From assembly GCF_001262605.1 (NCBI RefSeq), contig NZ_LGTC01000001.1, positions 682,001-746,000 on the forward strand: a stretch of DNA of 64,000 nt, read 5' to 3'. This DNA is from Pseudobacteroides cellulosolvens ATCC 35603 = DSM 2933. GTDB lineage: Bacteria > Bacillota > Clostridia > Acetivibrionales > DSM-2933. This document shows positions 37,814-52,800 of this stretch, piece after piece. Within the stretch, counting starts at the first letter, position 1; each line of letters begins with the position of its first letter. Made by a program: the position numbers and the translations under genes. The notes under the pieces are model-generated. The model had not been told where the DNA came from, searched no databases, and was given only the letters and a program-made list of their open reading frames with translations.

Positions 37814-40800
37814 ATGAAAAGGCCTAACAAAGCCATAGCTATGATTTTGGTTATGGTTATTGTACTATCGAGTATCTTTGTTTCAGGAGTTTCGGTATTT
37901 GCATACGAAAGAATTGATCAAAGTCAGGCATATGATATTGAAGACTTTTTATCATTTGATGATTACGGAATAAAAGCAAATGTTTTCTCCAGTAATCAGG
38001 GTACTGGGGTGAGTATTCAGCAATATGGTTTGTCTAGTGAACCAAGTACTGCACCAATGTCAGGGGTACAACCGGATTTACAATCAGCTTTGGCACCAGT
38101 TACACCAACAATTGAGCCAACAACAACTTCTACACCAACTTTCATAATAGCTAACGATGGATTATCAGCAGCACTGCCATCAGAATCTAAAACATCAAAT
38201 GGAGCTTCATCTACAGAAAAAGAAACTACAACACCAAAAGAAAATACAACACCAAAAGAAACTACAACACCAAAAGAAACTACAACACCCACTAAAGAGG
38301 TAACTACAACGCCAATAGAAACGCCAACACCCACAAAAGTGATAACCGTAACACCAATAGAAACACCAACATCTACAACGGAGGCAACTGGGACCCCAAC
38401 GGAATTACCTACACCTACATCAACTCAAGCACCAACAATGACACCAACTCCGGCCATTTCACCTACAGCAACACCGACGATTTTTATTGAACAGGTTGTA
38501 ATAAGTCATCCGCCCTTGGAAGTTGTACTTAAATCTGAAACAACTGTAGTATATAAGGGTGAAACCGCCAATTACAGTGTAGAGATATCTAATAACACCC
38601 AATCGGCATTAAAAAATATTATTATTATTGTAAATAAAGACGGTAATTCTATGGGGCAGCTTGGCACAATAGATTATCTTGCTCCAAATGAAAAGAAGGT
38701 CTTCACATTCTCATATTCGGTTACAAATGAAGAGGTTCAATCAGGAAAACCAATTCTTTTTACATGTGTTGCAGCAGATGAGGGAGGAATTACAGGAGAT
38801 GGTGAAATACCTCTTTTCCCAGCTTTAAATGCTGAATTAAAAATCACTAAAACTGCTGATAAGAATAAAGCAGTTGTAGGGGAGGATATCAATTATATTG
38901 TAAAGGTTACCAATACTGGGGATGTGGATGTAACAGGCATAAACTATGAAGACAATATAGGAGGCTCTGTTTTAAAACCTTATCCTGTGATTGATAAATT
39001 AAGCCCCGGACAGTCCGAAATATTTACATATTCATACAAGGTGACTTTGAAGGATTTAAGGACAATAAATAAGCTTACTGCCATTTCAAAAGCATCCGGA
39101 AGTGCTTCATTATATGCTCTTGATGATGGAACAATGGAGAGTACAGATGTAAATTGTGATACAAAATGCGAAACAGGCATATATTCATCCGCAAAACTTG
39201 AATACTGCGAAAACATTTCAGGAATATCACAAGGAAACTGGATTCCGGTTGAGAATATAACTGAAAAGTATTATATAAAGAATAACGGAAAAGACATTGA
39301 GGTTAGTGCAGTATATGAAGGGGATGCATTGAAAAGCTGGAAAGATGATAAAGGAAAAATATACAGCGAAAGTGAACTTGTAAAAACAGAGTATAATTTT
39401 ATTCTTCCAAATGGAAAAGTATACGATGTAAGACTATATTCCAATGACAAGGTTTATTCATTTAATGTAGATACATCCGATGATTCGGAAGTTTTGGCGT
39501 CAGCGGCATTAGTAGATAAGAAAAGCAGTGTCAGTGCAGTTGTCTACAAAAATATAGATGCACCTATGGTGGAAAAGAGAGGGCAAGTCTATGATTTTGG
39601 TATAAATGATGTTGTTATAGGTTCAATAAAAACAGAAGACAAACATGTTGAAATATCAGCAAAAAATATTTCATTCTCTCAAGGAATAACTTTGGACACT
39701 ATTTTAGATTCCCAAATTAGCCTTACAGCTATTGGTGACATCGATCTTTTTAACCTCAAGAAAATAAATTCAAATGACATTTTTGTTATTGGTACAAATG
39801 TACGCCTTTCAAGTATGGAAACAGATGGCGGCAACATGCGGGTTCTTGCTACAAATAAGATTAATATTGAAAAAGGTGCTGTAATAAATACCAAGAATAG
39901 AGATGATAATGGTGCAATAATTGGAAACTCAGGAGATGTTTCAATGATTGCAGGTGAAGAGATATTTGCACAGGATGTTAAAATACTTGCAGATACCGAT
40001 TCTAAAGGCAAGTACAGTGATGGTGATGTTGAGCTTAAAGTAACAAATACTCCTGACAGTATGGATATTTTAAGCTATACCAAAACAGAGGGCATATCCA
40101 AAATTGATTTGTCAGGTGAAATAAAAGGCGGAGATGTCACAGTTTCAGGTGAGACAGAAATTCCTGTACTGTTTTTACCCTGGCTAAACTTTGATTCCGA
40201 TATTATCGGTTCAGATCTAAAGGAAACAATAAAAGATGCCTTGCTTAGTAAGTTCATGTCAACTTTTGGTACGAGTGTTCCTTTTGCCTTTAAGTTTAAC
40301 GACACCGAGACTACTGTAAATATGAATGCAAACATTTTTGCATCAGGTTATGTTAAGGTCTATGCCGAGTCGGATAACGGCGTGAGTGCCAGCAGCTCTT
40401 TTTATGGAGCGGCTATTGCAGTTGGGCATTCAAAGTCTTTTGCAAGTATCAATATAGGCGGCAGCATAAGTGCAAAGGACAAGGTTGAGGTTATAAGTGA
40501 ATCACAGTCTGTTGCTGATGTTAATGCGGCTGCAAAAAATACCTTTAACAAATGGGCAACAGTAAATATAGTAGAATCTGATACCAATCTTGTTTCAAAA
40601 ATTGATATAAGTTCAAATTCAGTGATTGAAGGAAGCGGCGTAGAGATTAATGCCAATGGTTTCTATAAAAATTCTGTTGCTGCAACAGGATCTGCGGCAG
40701 ATGGCAAAGCTGCACCGACCATTACTGTTGAGAATGCCAAGAGTGATGTAGGGACGATAGTAAGCGGTACAATTAAGAGTAGCGGGAAGAACAATGTCTC

Positions 40801-43800
40801 AATAAATTCTGATCTTCAAAGTATAGATTATGTAACAGCAGGATCAGGTATCGGTCTTTCGTGGCTTAAGAGAAAAATGCAGGGGATATATAAGAATACA
40901 GCTTTATATAAAGCTGGCATGGAACAAGTAAGCGGTATTACTTCGGCCATTAAAAAAGGTATAACGGGAAAGGAATCTTCTAACGAACCAGCTACATCAA
41001 AGCTTAAGATTTCTGCTTCTGTAGCATATCAAAAGGTTGAAAACCAGATTAATACAGTGATAAATCCCACAGCGAAGATATATTCCGAGGGAGAAGTAAT
41101 AATAGATTCAAATACAAGGCAGAAGATTGCAAACTCATCAAATGCAGCCATAAAGGAAAACTTTTATGAGGAATCAACTGATGTTGCTGTGGGTGGTGCG
41201 GGTGCAATTTCGTTTGTTAAAAATCACAGTAAATCGGATATATACGGCGAAATTAATTCAAAGGGTAAGCTAACAATAGATTCAAAAATTAGGTATCCAT
41301 TGCTCTTTGAAAAAGTATTAAAGCTTGATGAGGAAATAAGTGGCATAAGTGATAAAGCAAAGGCAGCTAAAGATTTCCTAAATGATAAGCTTTCCAACTT
41401 AAATGAAAACACATTGTTGGAAGAACTGGGAAAAGCAGAAGATTATTCGGATGCTATTTATGATTTTACAAATGAGTATACGACCATTGGTCTTTTTAAT
41501 TCGGATGTGGGTTCTAAAACAACATCTGTAAAAGCAGGTATTGCAGGTGCCATAAGATATGTTAAGTTTGACAATGAAGCTACATCCATAATTAAGGACG
41601 GAGCCAAGATAAATCAGGATGTAGCATACAAAACTGCCAATCAGGATGTGGAAATAAAATCCGATGTGGACACATCAAACCTACATAATGTTGGAATGTA
41701 CAAACTTACAAGCATATTTGGAAGTAAATCAGGGGGTATACAGATAGGTGCTGTTCTTCTTCTGAAGTTTATGGAAAATAAGGCTAACTCCCTTATTGAA
41801 AAAGGAGCTTTTGTAAGCGGTAATAATATAAACCTATCTTCATTTAATAAAAGGCTTGATGTAGGCTTTGTTATGAGCGGAGCACAGGCAAAGGACTTTG
41901 GATTTACAGGCTCATCAGTATACAACAAAGTTGACAATGATACCAAGAGCCTTATTTCAGAAGGTGCTATGATAAATTCCAACAATTTGGGAATTAAAGC
42001 AGACGACAACCTTTTAGAGATTGACTTTGTCGGCGGCGTTATGAAGGCATCAAGTGCAGTTGGTGGTGCTGCTGGGTTAAATGAGATAACAAGGGATGTT
42101 GAAGCTGGAATTAAAAAAGAGGATGGAACAGTAACAAAATATGATGTAAATGTAAGGGGTAAAATTAAAATTGATTCCAATGCTAAAGGTAATATTTATC
42201 TTGCTGATGTTGCGGCAGCGGTAAGAACTAATAGTTCACCGGAAGTTACACCAATCGGTACCCATGAAAAGGCAATGATAGCTCCAAAGGATAATGAAAA
42301 TAAGCTTACAAACATAACAAATCAGAATGGTGCAGGTGAAAAAGCCGGTAAGTTCGGCTTTGGAATTTCAGGCAGTGTTTCTTTCAATAATGTTAATGAT
42401 AATGTCAAATCTTTCATTGATACATCCAAAAAGCTTTGGACTTCCGATATAGATATTGATTCAGGGAATAAAACAGGAGTTTATTCATTGTCCGGAGGAC
42501 TTGCAATGTCAACAGCATCAGGTTCATCTTATGCAGGACTTGCAGGAGCAGTGAGCTATAACAAGCTTACAGGAACTACTGAAAGCTATATAGCAAATAC
42601 TGATGTACAAGCGAATACTGTAAGTATAAACTCAGTAAGAGAAGGGCGGGTCTACACAGCAGCGGCAGGAGGATCCGGTTCAAGCATGGGTTCATCCAAG
42701 ACAGGGGTTGCAATTGCAGGATCGGTTACCATAAATGATGTATCAAACAGTACCAAGGCATATATGTCAAATATCAAAGGAAAGATAGCAGGAAGTACTG
42801 ATATCCTGGCAAAAAACATGTCTCAAGTAGCTTCTTTGGCTGGAGGCGTTGGAGTATCAAGCACTGTTGGTATTGGGGCTGCAGTAGCTTATAACAATAT
42901 AGAGAATAATGTATATGCAAATGTTTTGAATTCAGATTATGAACAATGGGGGCAATTAAAAATAAATTCAGTAAATGGTCAGCATGATGATGATCTTGAT
43001 ACTGAAGAAGAGTTAAGAGAAGACATATCAAAGGAAAATTCAAAAGCTAAGGATAAAATGGATATCATAACTCTTGGTATTTCAGCAGGAGTATCGAAGA
43101 CAGTATCTTTAGCAGGAACAGTATCTTACAACATAATTGACAACAATATTAATGCAACAGTAGAAAATACTCATTTTGTTGATAGTTATGGTAATGTTAT
43201 TAAATCAAACGGACCTATAGAAGTAAAATCCTTAAATGAAGCGGATATAATATCATTATCAGGAGCTGTTGGGGTCTCCGGTACAGGAGGATTTGCCGCA
43301 GCAGTAGGCATTAATAAAATAACCGGAGGAACAAGGGCTAAAATAATAGACAGCAAAATTCCAAGTTACGGAAAGCTCAACAACCAGGCAAACACAAACT
43401 CATTTATAGTGGGTATTGGTGTCGGCGTTGCAGTTGTATCGGACAGTATCAAAAATATGAAGGATTCAACAAAAGATGTCAAGGTTGATGGACTTGGAAA
43501 AGGCATGGAAAATGGCAATGGAAACACAAATAGTTTAAATTCCAATGAAATGCCAAAGACTGGAGCATCACCGGGGCAAGGAACAGGCGGTAGTAGTGGT
43601 TCATCAGGAGGCTCATTCGGTATAGGTATCTCGGGAAGTGTATCCATAAACATCATTGAAACTGATGTCATTTCAAGTATAGAAAACACTTCTTCCAATG
43701 AATTGTCAATGGATGTGGGTTCCTTGGCAAACACTGCGCAAAGCAAGTCAGACATATATACATTGTCGGGTGCTGTTTCAGCCAATCTAAGTGCAAATGG

Positions 43801-46800
43801 CAATGGAGCAGTTTTGGCGGGAGCAGTAAGCTACAATAAGATAAAAGGAAACAATACTAGCTTTATTAAAAATATTAAAATAATTGATGTGGGAAATCTA
43901 TACATTGATAACAAACGCAGCGGTAAAATCTATTCCCTGGCTATAGGGGGAGCAGGAGCGTCATTCCAGTCAAAGGGAGCGGTTATTGCAGGTTCGGTAA
44001 CTATTAATGATATTGAAGGAGATACTTTAGCTTCAATAGATAAATCGTCAGGTACAATAACCGGAGACACTACAATAAAGGCAAATGATAGTTCTGTAAT
44101 AAAAACTCTTTCAGGTGGATTAGCTGTTGGTTCATCGGTGGGAATCGGGCTTGCTACAAGTGTAAGTTTCCTTGATTGCGATACATCATCCCTTATAACG
44201 GATTCAAATCTGCAGCAATCAGGTTCAATAGGTATAGGTGCCTCAAATGGTTTAACTGGAAGCGGTAAGGATAACTATGATATACTTTCTCTTGCTCTAA
44301 GTGCTGGAGTAAGTGAATATGCAGGTATAGGTACCTGTGCTACGGTTAATATAATTGATAATGAAACTCAAGCAAAGATAGTGAGGTCAATAATAAAAGG
44401 ATCCGATGATAAGCAAAAAACTGATATAACAGCCAATGACTATTCTGACATAGGCAGCCTTGCAGGTGGAGTAGCAGGGGCAACCGGCGGGGGAGCATTG
44501 GGAGCTGCAGTAGCATATAACGAGATTGACGGAAGTATTGAGGCTCTAGTTGAAGACTCGACATTGACATCGGATGGAGATCTAAACCTTATGTCAAATG
44601 CTGAGGGTGAGATCAAGTCTTTAGCAGCAGGTCTTGCGATGTCAAGATATGCATCGTTAGCAGGTTCAGCAACATTAAACCTGATAAATCGTGATGTGGT
44701 TTCAAGAATAACAGGCTCAGATATTAAAGGAACGAAAAATTATATAAAATCTGTTTCTTCCAAGGCAAATGAAAAATCCAATGTCTTATCCATCGCAGGA
44801 TCCGCAGGTATATTGGGAGATGTGGCAGTTGGGGCTTCAACTGCATACAACGAACTTAAAAACAATGTAAAAGCGTATGTTGAAAAGTCAAAAGTATTGT
44901 CACAAGAAAAGATGGATATAAATGCTTCAACTTCGGGGGATATCAAATCATGTTCTGCAGGAGCTTCAGTTGCAGCAGCAATGGAAGGTGAAATTCCGGT
45001 AGGCCTTAGTATAGCTGCATCAGTATCACTTACTACAAACAAAAAGGTTGTTGAGGCATATATAAAAGATTGCCTTGACTTGGAAGCTCACAAAATAATG
45101 AGTTATGGTGATATAAATGTTAATGCATTACAAAACTCCAGCTTTATCGTAGTAGGAGGTATGCTGGATATTGGATTAACTGCAGGCTTTGGAGGCTCTG
45201 TTGAAATTACCGATATGAATAATGTTGTAAGAGCATACATAGATAATTCGGATGTTACAGCATTATCCAACCTTTCGGTTAACTCAACATCAAATGACAA
45301 GTTAAATCTTACAACAGGATCTGCAGGTTTTGGTTTATTTGCAGATTTAAAAGGCCAGGTTGGTGTTCATACTCTTAAAGAAACTACCGATGCCTATATA
45401 ACGGATTCAGTTATAAATTCAGACAATGAAAATGGTAATGTAGCTGTAATAGGTAAACATACATCTGACATAACCTTTATAAGCGGCAGCTTAAGTACAA
45501 GTGCAGGAGCTGCAGCGGGTGCCACTGTTGATACGTCGGTTATTAACAATACTTCAAACGCATATATTTCAGATAATACTACTGTATATGCCAAGGACCT
45601 TAAGATAAACTCAGATGTAAATGATGAAATAAAGAAAACCTTAGCCGGTGCGGCAATAAGCTCCTTGTCTGTATCGGGTGTTGTAGCCGTAAATGATATA
45701 TCAAAAGGATCAATGGCTTATATAGACAATTGCGGAGTATATGCAACAGGAGATGTAGAGGTCAAGGCATATAACAGAACCCATTCTGATACTGATGCAG
45801 GTAACGGAACATATGCAGGCATGGCAGCTTCCGGAACAACTACTGTAAATAATATTAGTAACAAGACAATAGCTAAAATAACCGGTTCAAGGGTAAACTC
45901 ATTAAAAGAAATACGAGTTATTGGAGAAGGCGATGACAGGGCTGATAACCTTGGGGTTGGAGTTACTGTGGGTACTGCATCTGTATCAGGTGTTGTTATG
46001 GTCAATGTTGTAAAAAGCACTGTTGATGCATTTATAGGAGCAAATGATGCTTTGCTGACATTAATCAACCAGGAAGCCGGATATCAGGGCAGCCAGGATA
46101 AACAAAAACTTACTGTTAAGTCATTTAATCATGCCAAGGTGCAGGATGATTTGGGTAAAGGAGCTTTGAATTATGCCAATGCAGGTGCAGCAATAGATAT
46201 ATCAAAGCTTATAAATAGGTCTGTTGCCAAGATAGGAAAGACAACAACAGTTTATGCTGCAGGTGATATTGCAATAGAATCTGATTCAACAAAGAAACTT
46301 GGCTCAAATGTTATATCAGCCGCAGGCGGTGTCTTAAATATAAACGGATCAATATCGCTTTTGACAGTTGGTGAAAGTGATAATGAAAATGCAAGAAAAG
46401 AGATTAGCCAGGACTTGCTGACATCTTTGCAAGACGATACAGATAAGAAGGAATTGATTCCGTATAATGAGGACAGTCAGGTTGAGGATGCAAGAAGCAG
46501 CTATGATCAGTATGAGGCTCCTGATGTAGAAAATCTATTGGGCTTCTCAAATAATAAAGAGGCTGTTACAGGTGCTTTCATTGAGGATGGTACAAATTAT
46601 GGTGATGCTCCATCAGTTACATGTGGAGGCACATTATCAATCAAGGTTAATGGCAGTATAGATGCAAAATCAAAATCCGGTGAAGCATCGGGTGTATTGG
46701 TACCTATAGGAGCATCTGTTTCGCTTATGGATGTAAAAGAAAATAGCGAAGCATATATTGGACAATATTCAAAAGTTACTGCACAGAACCTTGACATACA

Positions 46801-49800
46801 GAATGTATTAAAAGAAAATGCAGATGTTAAGGCATATGATGCAAAGCTTTATGGATTGGAAGCAAAATACAATCTGGCAAAGCTTGAAGTATTGCCTGCA
46901 ATAAGAGCATATATTTCAGACAATGCAATTGTAAATGTAGATAAAAATATAAATATTAAAACACAGTTTAATCCTGAAAATATATCTGAAATAAAAGGTC
47001 TTGGAGTTGGAGTTGCTTCAGTAAATGTATCCAATGCTTTTTCAGATGTTAAGCCTTTGGAAGAATCATTTATAGGCAAAAATGCCAAAGTGTCAGCAGG
47101 AGCTAAGAAGCTCATTGGCGATCCCGAGATAATATTTAATGGCCAGGCCGAAGTAAAAGGAAATCCAGAGCTCAAATTTGAAAAAATGGAAGTTGCTGGA
47201 GAGCAGCTGGAATTTAAGAAAATTGATAATGAGGATAAAGTGGATGGAAGTATTACCCGTTCAACCGGTGACTTTGTGCAGGATGGATTCTATGCCGGGC
47301 AAATTATCACTGTAAGAAATAATCCTAATAATACAAACGGTAATACTACAGGCACAGATTTATCCGGGACAAATACAAATAGCAACTTAATAAGCATAAC
47401 TGAAAATGTATACGGCACAAGCTATAAAATCGTTGAAGTTGATTCAAAAACCATAAAGGTTGCCTTAAACATCGGCGGTAATTTTGTTGATGAAATATCA
47501 GACAGCTATATAATTACAGGTGACAACAAAATCACAAGGTCCGAAGGAAGCTTCATAGATGATGGTTTTGGGGTAAATGGAATATCTATGGAAGAAGGCC
47601 AGGATATCAGTTACTATATGGTAAACAATATTTCAGGAGATGGTAAAATACTCTATGTCGATAAAGACTTCAAGATGACAAAAGACGGGAATAATGTTCC
47701 ATACAGTTTCAATGGAGAAATAAGGGATAATGTAATATTAAAGAGTGCTGTAAAAGACAGCATAGTAAAAACATCAGGAACTTGGGAAGAAGAAGGAATA
47801 AAAATCGGTGATAAAATTGTTATCATGGGAACCAAGCTAAATGATGGCGAATATGTTGTGGCGGATATTGAAGATGGCAATAAAATAGTTTTAGATTCCA
47901 TTGGAAGGGTTAAGGATGAGACGGTAAGGGATATTCGTATTGATAAACTTTCCGATGAAATAAGTACTGAAAATAGTATCCAAATATCCAGTAGATCAGA
48001 TGTAGGTAATAATCCTTCAAATAAAGTATCAAAGATTGGAATAGCAGTAAATGGTGTATCAGCAAATGTTAGTGTTACTAAAGCTGTGTATGATGAAAAA
48101 ATGAATTCATTTATTTCGTCGGATGCACTGGTATTTACAAAGGGCAGAATCGGTATAGGTTCATCATCCAATACAAATCAAAATGCAGGTGTAGAAGGAT
48201 ATGGTGCCAATGCAGTAGATATTACAAATCTATTTGCTGATTCACAGCTTACTTCAAAGGCCAAGTCATCAATAGGACAAAACGCAGAGGTATTTGCAGG
48301 AGCACTGGAGTTTATAAGCGAAGGCAGCGAAACAAGTAAGGTAAAAGCAGCTTCGGGAAGCGGAAGTGCAGCAGGTTCTGTGTATATGAAAGGCGGAAGT
48401 ATTACTGATTCCCAGGCACAAGTGGAAATAATGGAAAATGCCAGAATAAAGGCTAAGAGGGTCATAATAAATACAACAGGCAAAAATGGCATAGATAACT
48501 TTGCAGATGCAATTACAGTTTCCGGTGTGGGTCTTGGAAATTCTGCATCCGATACAAATTCAAAAGTTAAGTCCAATATAAAAATTGATAATGGTGTCGT
48601 GATTGATGCAGATACTTATGAAATTGTTGCAAGGACAAATACTGATAAATCAGAGGTGAATTCAAGTAAATCAATTGATTCTGTTTTAGCAGGATTGATA
48701 ATTGAAACAACAGCTTATACGGATCTTAATGTTGTGGCGGATGCAACAATAGATGTGGGGGATAATGTTACACTAAACGCCAATAAAAACACAAAGAACT
48801 GTGCTGTTTTGTATACTGAAAACAATGTAAATGCAAATGACAAGATAGGGTTAAAGATTGCAGCAGCAGTTACCATTCCTGTAATAGCGCAAACAAACTT
48901 TGATGTAAAGACCAACTCAAAGATCAATATTGGAGAAAATTCAAATATCCTCTCTTCAGGCGATGTTAGCATGGAATCGGTATCCAATGTAAATGCAAAG
49001 TCAAAGGTTGATGTCACTGTGATAGGTGCACTATCTGCATCCACAATGGGAGAAAGTAATGTGAAGACCTATGCTGATAATAACATAAACCTAAGCAAGA
49101 GCTCAAAAATAAAAGCAAATGGTTTTGTGAATATGTATACAGGTCTTAGTGGTTATAATGTTCCAACAGTGACAGGAATAGAAACAACAGGAAACGATTT
49201 TAATTACAAAAAAGGAAGGTTTGACATATCGGCAGATGCAATTATAAACAACTGGAATGCAGTACCTATACATACGGCAGGAAAAGGTTATGCAATGCTT
49301 GATGAGAAAAATACCATCACTGTGGATGGAGATATATTTGCATCCAGGGATGTCAAGATGTTTGCAAATCATGGAGTGACTCTTGTAAGAGGTATGGGTG
49401 AAGCCAATAATCCATATACCAAAGCTATTGGAGCAGACATAAGAAACAGTAATGGAGAGGCTTTTATAAACCAGAATAATGTATATGTTAACGGAATTAT
49501 TGACGCCAGTATAAATGAAAAGGTTTTCTTTAATATAAAAGAAGATGGGACGTTATCTTCCGACTCAAGCAAAAAGGTAGATTATAAAATAACAGAAGAA
49601 AATATTCTTACCAATCTTCTTAATGAATACCAAAGGCTTGAAAAACTGGTGGCCGAGTATGGAAAAACTCAAGCAGAGCCCGGTATCAAACTGCAGTTGG
49701 AGCTTGTAAAAAATGAACTTAAGGAAATGGGTTATTGGGATAAGTCAACTGACATGATAAAAATTTCCCGTTTGTCAAAGTTTATAAACCTTTCTCCAAT

Positions 49801-52800
49801 TACATCTGCACTTACAAGTGTATTTATTGAAGGTAATAAAGTATCTTATGATATAAATAAAATCAGAGTTTCAAAGGAAGCAAGCATAGACATAGAAAAC
49901 GAAAGTCCATATAATCTAAGGCTAAGTGATGTCATTATACCGAACAATAATGGCGGTTATGTATATGTGAACGGCTTCCAGAAGAAAAAGAGTAATATAA
50001 AGCCTATTGCAGACATCATTATTCATAATAAATATACCAATGCCGGAAAGAATGATATTAAGGTTCTTGGTGACATAGAAATTAAGGGAAATATTGAAAA
50101 CAAGGGCGGAAATGTTGATATCACCAGTACGGGAGGCATTATTGTAAGCGGAGAAATCTCAGCAGGGGAAAAACCAACATTAATGCGGGCGGCAAGTTTG
50201 TACAAAAATATGTTGATGCATTGATCCACTTAGGTGGGGAACCTATAGCAATATTTAACGCTAAAGAGAATATAAAAAATACTATTAAAGGCTCGTCGGT
50301 GTATATCGCAGCAAGAGAGCTTAATGTTAATGGTAATATTCGAGCTGGTGCAGATGCTCAACAGCTTATCGTAGATGATGAGATAAAGGCACAGATTAAG
50401 AGATATGAGGACAGCAATATAGTGACTACAAGTTATGAGGATTGTCCGCTCTATAATAGTGCGAGCAATATTAAAGCTTTCTGGGATCCTGTTTCTAAAA
50501 AGATAGTAGTAGATGATATAAATGCATCAGGCGGTAATGTGTTTTTATCAGGTCAGATCATGAGCACCATAAAGAATACAAATGGTGATTCTTCTGGTGC
50601 CATTGAAGCATTGGACGGGTTTTCAAATATAAATATAGTTAATAATTCCAACTATGCCATTGAATTTAATGATATTAAGGTAGGACAGGATTTTGAAGGT
50701 AAAATAAGAGTTACAGATACTGCACCTATGGTATATAATTCTAAAAATATTAGTGAGCCTGTTACGAAAGAATATACAAGAGTAAATGGCAAAGTATTTG
50801 AAAGGGTTGTTAATGATGGCAATGGAAACCAATTGTCTGAGAAAGAGGTTACAAATGCAAACTTCACTCCGTTAAGCGGATTGAGGTATACATGGGTAAC
50901 GGGGGAAAGATCAGTTATTAAAGAAGATATAACATACTGTTCATCATCTTTCTGGGGTATAGATTGGTTGTCAAAGGACCCTGATGATATCATCAGTTAT
51001 GAAAAAATCAAGCTTGATAAGGTACCTCTTTTAGAGGGTGAGTATGTGGAGTACCGTCCAGCGGTAACTGAACATTACAAATCAGAAGAGTCACCTAAGG
51101 ATTTTCCGACGACAACATTAAAAGAAAGGGAGATCACCCACACATGTAACTGGTCGGAAGAATATCCATGGTACAAATTTAAATCCAACAAATATTATGC
51201 CCATGAAATTTACGAGACAGGTATTAAAGATATCAAGAGAAACAGTATTGAAGCGGATGCACCTATAAAAATAGGCTTTATTGGTTTTGAGGATCATGGA
51301 ACCTTCAGCATTGATTCAAAGGCAGGAGAAATAAGCTTTAATAAAGGCTTTGGAAATGATTCTACAGATATTAAAATTGATGCAGCCAAAATTAGTTCGG
51401 CACCGGCAGTTGTCCTGTGGGCAAAAGGAGTTACACTAAGCTCAAAATCAGGTATTGGGGATGCGGCAAATCCTCTTTGTATTGAGACTAAGAACGGTGA
51501 AGCTATAAATATCAGTTCATCAAAAGGAAATGTTTATTTATTAAAGGATAACGGAAATCTAATACTTGATTCTGTAAAAGTTCCTGACGGAGATTTGGTG
51601 ATAGTTGCTGATGGAGATATAGCATCAAAGGACATAGAAAGTATCATTGAGACCAAAGGAATAGATTTTACTTCAAGAAATGGAAAAATAACAGGTATCA
51701 ATTTGTCCTCATCAACAAATCCTATTATGGCAAATGCATTGGAGGATATTGATATAAATGTATTAAAGGGTAATGCAATAATTGGAAATATTGATTCATT
51801 AAAAGGTGCTGTAAAAATTATAGTTACAAAGGGTTCGCTAATTTCCAAGGAAAGTACTTCTCCAGCACTTGCATTACTTGACTACAAAAAGGATAAACTG
51901 ATTTTAGATACTGGTTATAATTCTTCATGGATAAAAGCCGGGGAAATTACGATCGAAGCTCAAAATGTAGGAAACACACCTACAATAACAGTAAACAAGA
52001 ACTCATTAAGCGGACAGATTTTGAATGCATTAGAAGATAATCCTGATGTAAAGTATTTGGTACAAAAGACTTTGGTTCAGAATTATCCTCTTTCAGAAAA
52101 AGATATTAAGAAAGAATTTATAAAGCTATTTGATGAAGAAGATAAGACAGATATGACAAAATATTTAATAGACAAAATTAATGAAATTCCAAACAAGGTT
52201 AATATATCTAAAGATGAGCAGTTTGCACAAATACTAAACTCCATAGTATTCTTTGACTGCAATAAATTCTATGAAGATGTAAAAGGCTTCCTTGATGAGA
52301 AATCATTAACTGATGAAATTAAAGGTCTTATCAATAATTCTGCAAGGACAGAGATTGAGTCGCAAAAGCTTAACAGGTTGATCCTTGAAATTAGCTATCC
52401 AAAAGAAATTGTAAAGAGTGTACCTGTTGAAATTGAGGAAACATATGTTGAACTTCCATATATTAACGACATAAATATTGAAGCAGGAAAATTAAACATA
52501 AAATCAGGTCATGATGAATTTAGTGTTGATCAGGATGGAAATACTAATTCGAAATATGTACCTGGGAATATATATGTTGAGGGTAAGGAAGAGATATCCT
52601 TAGGTACTATAACAGGGGATAACGTTGTTATTACTTTCGATAAGGGTATTAAAGCAGCTGAAAGTGGCACTGCCGGAATAACTGCAAAAAATGTTTTCCT
52701 TACAGTTAACGGTAATGGTAGTATCGGAAATACAAAAGAGCCTCTGGAAATTTATGCAGATAAGATCAGTGGCAAAACTCAAGGAGTCATAGCTATAACT

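Noticed and set aside
43540..43620. LPXTG-like motif LPKTGA in the giant protein
   Set aside because: The actual residues are MPKTGA, internal, far from the C-terminus, with no membrane helix after it; anchoring is by SLH domains.
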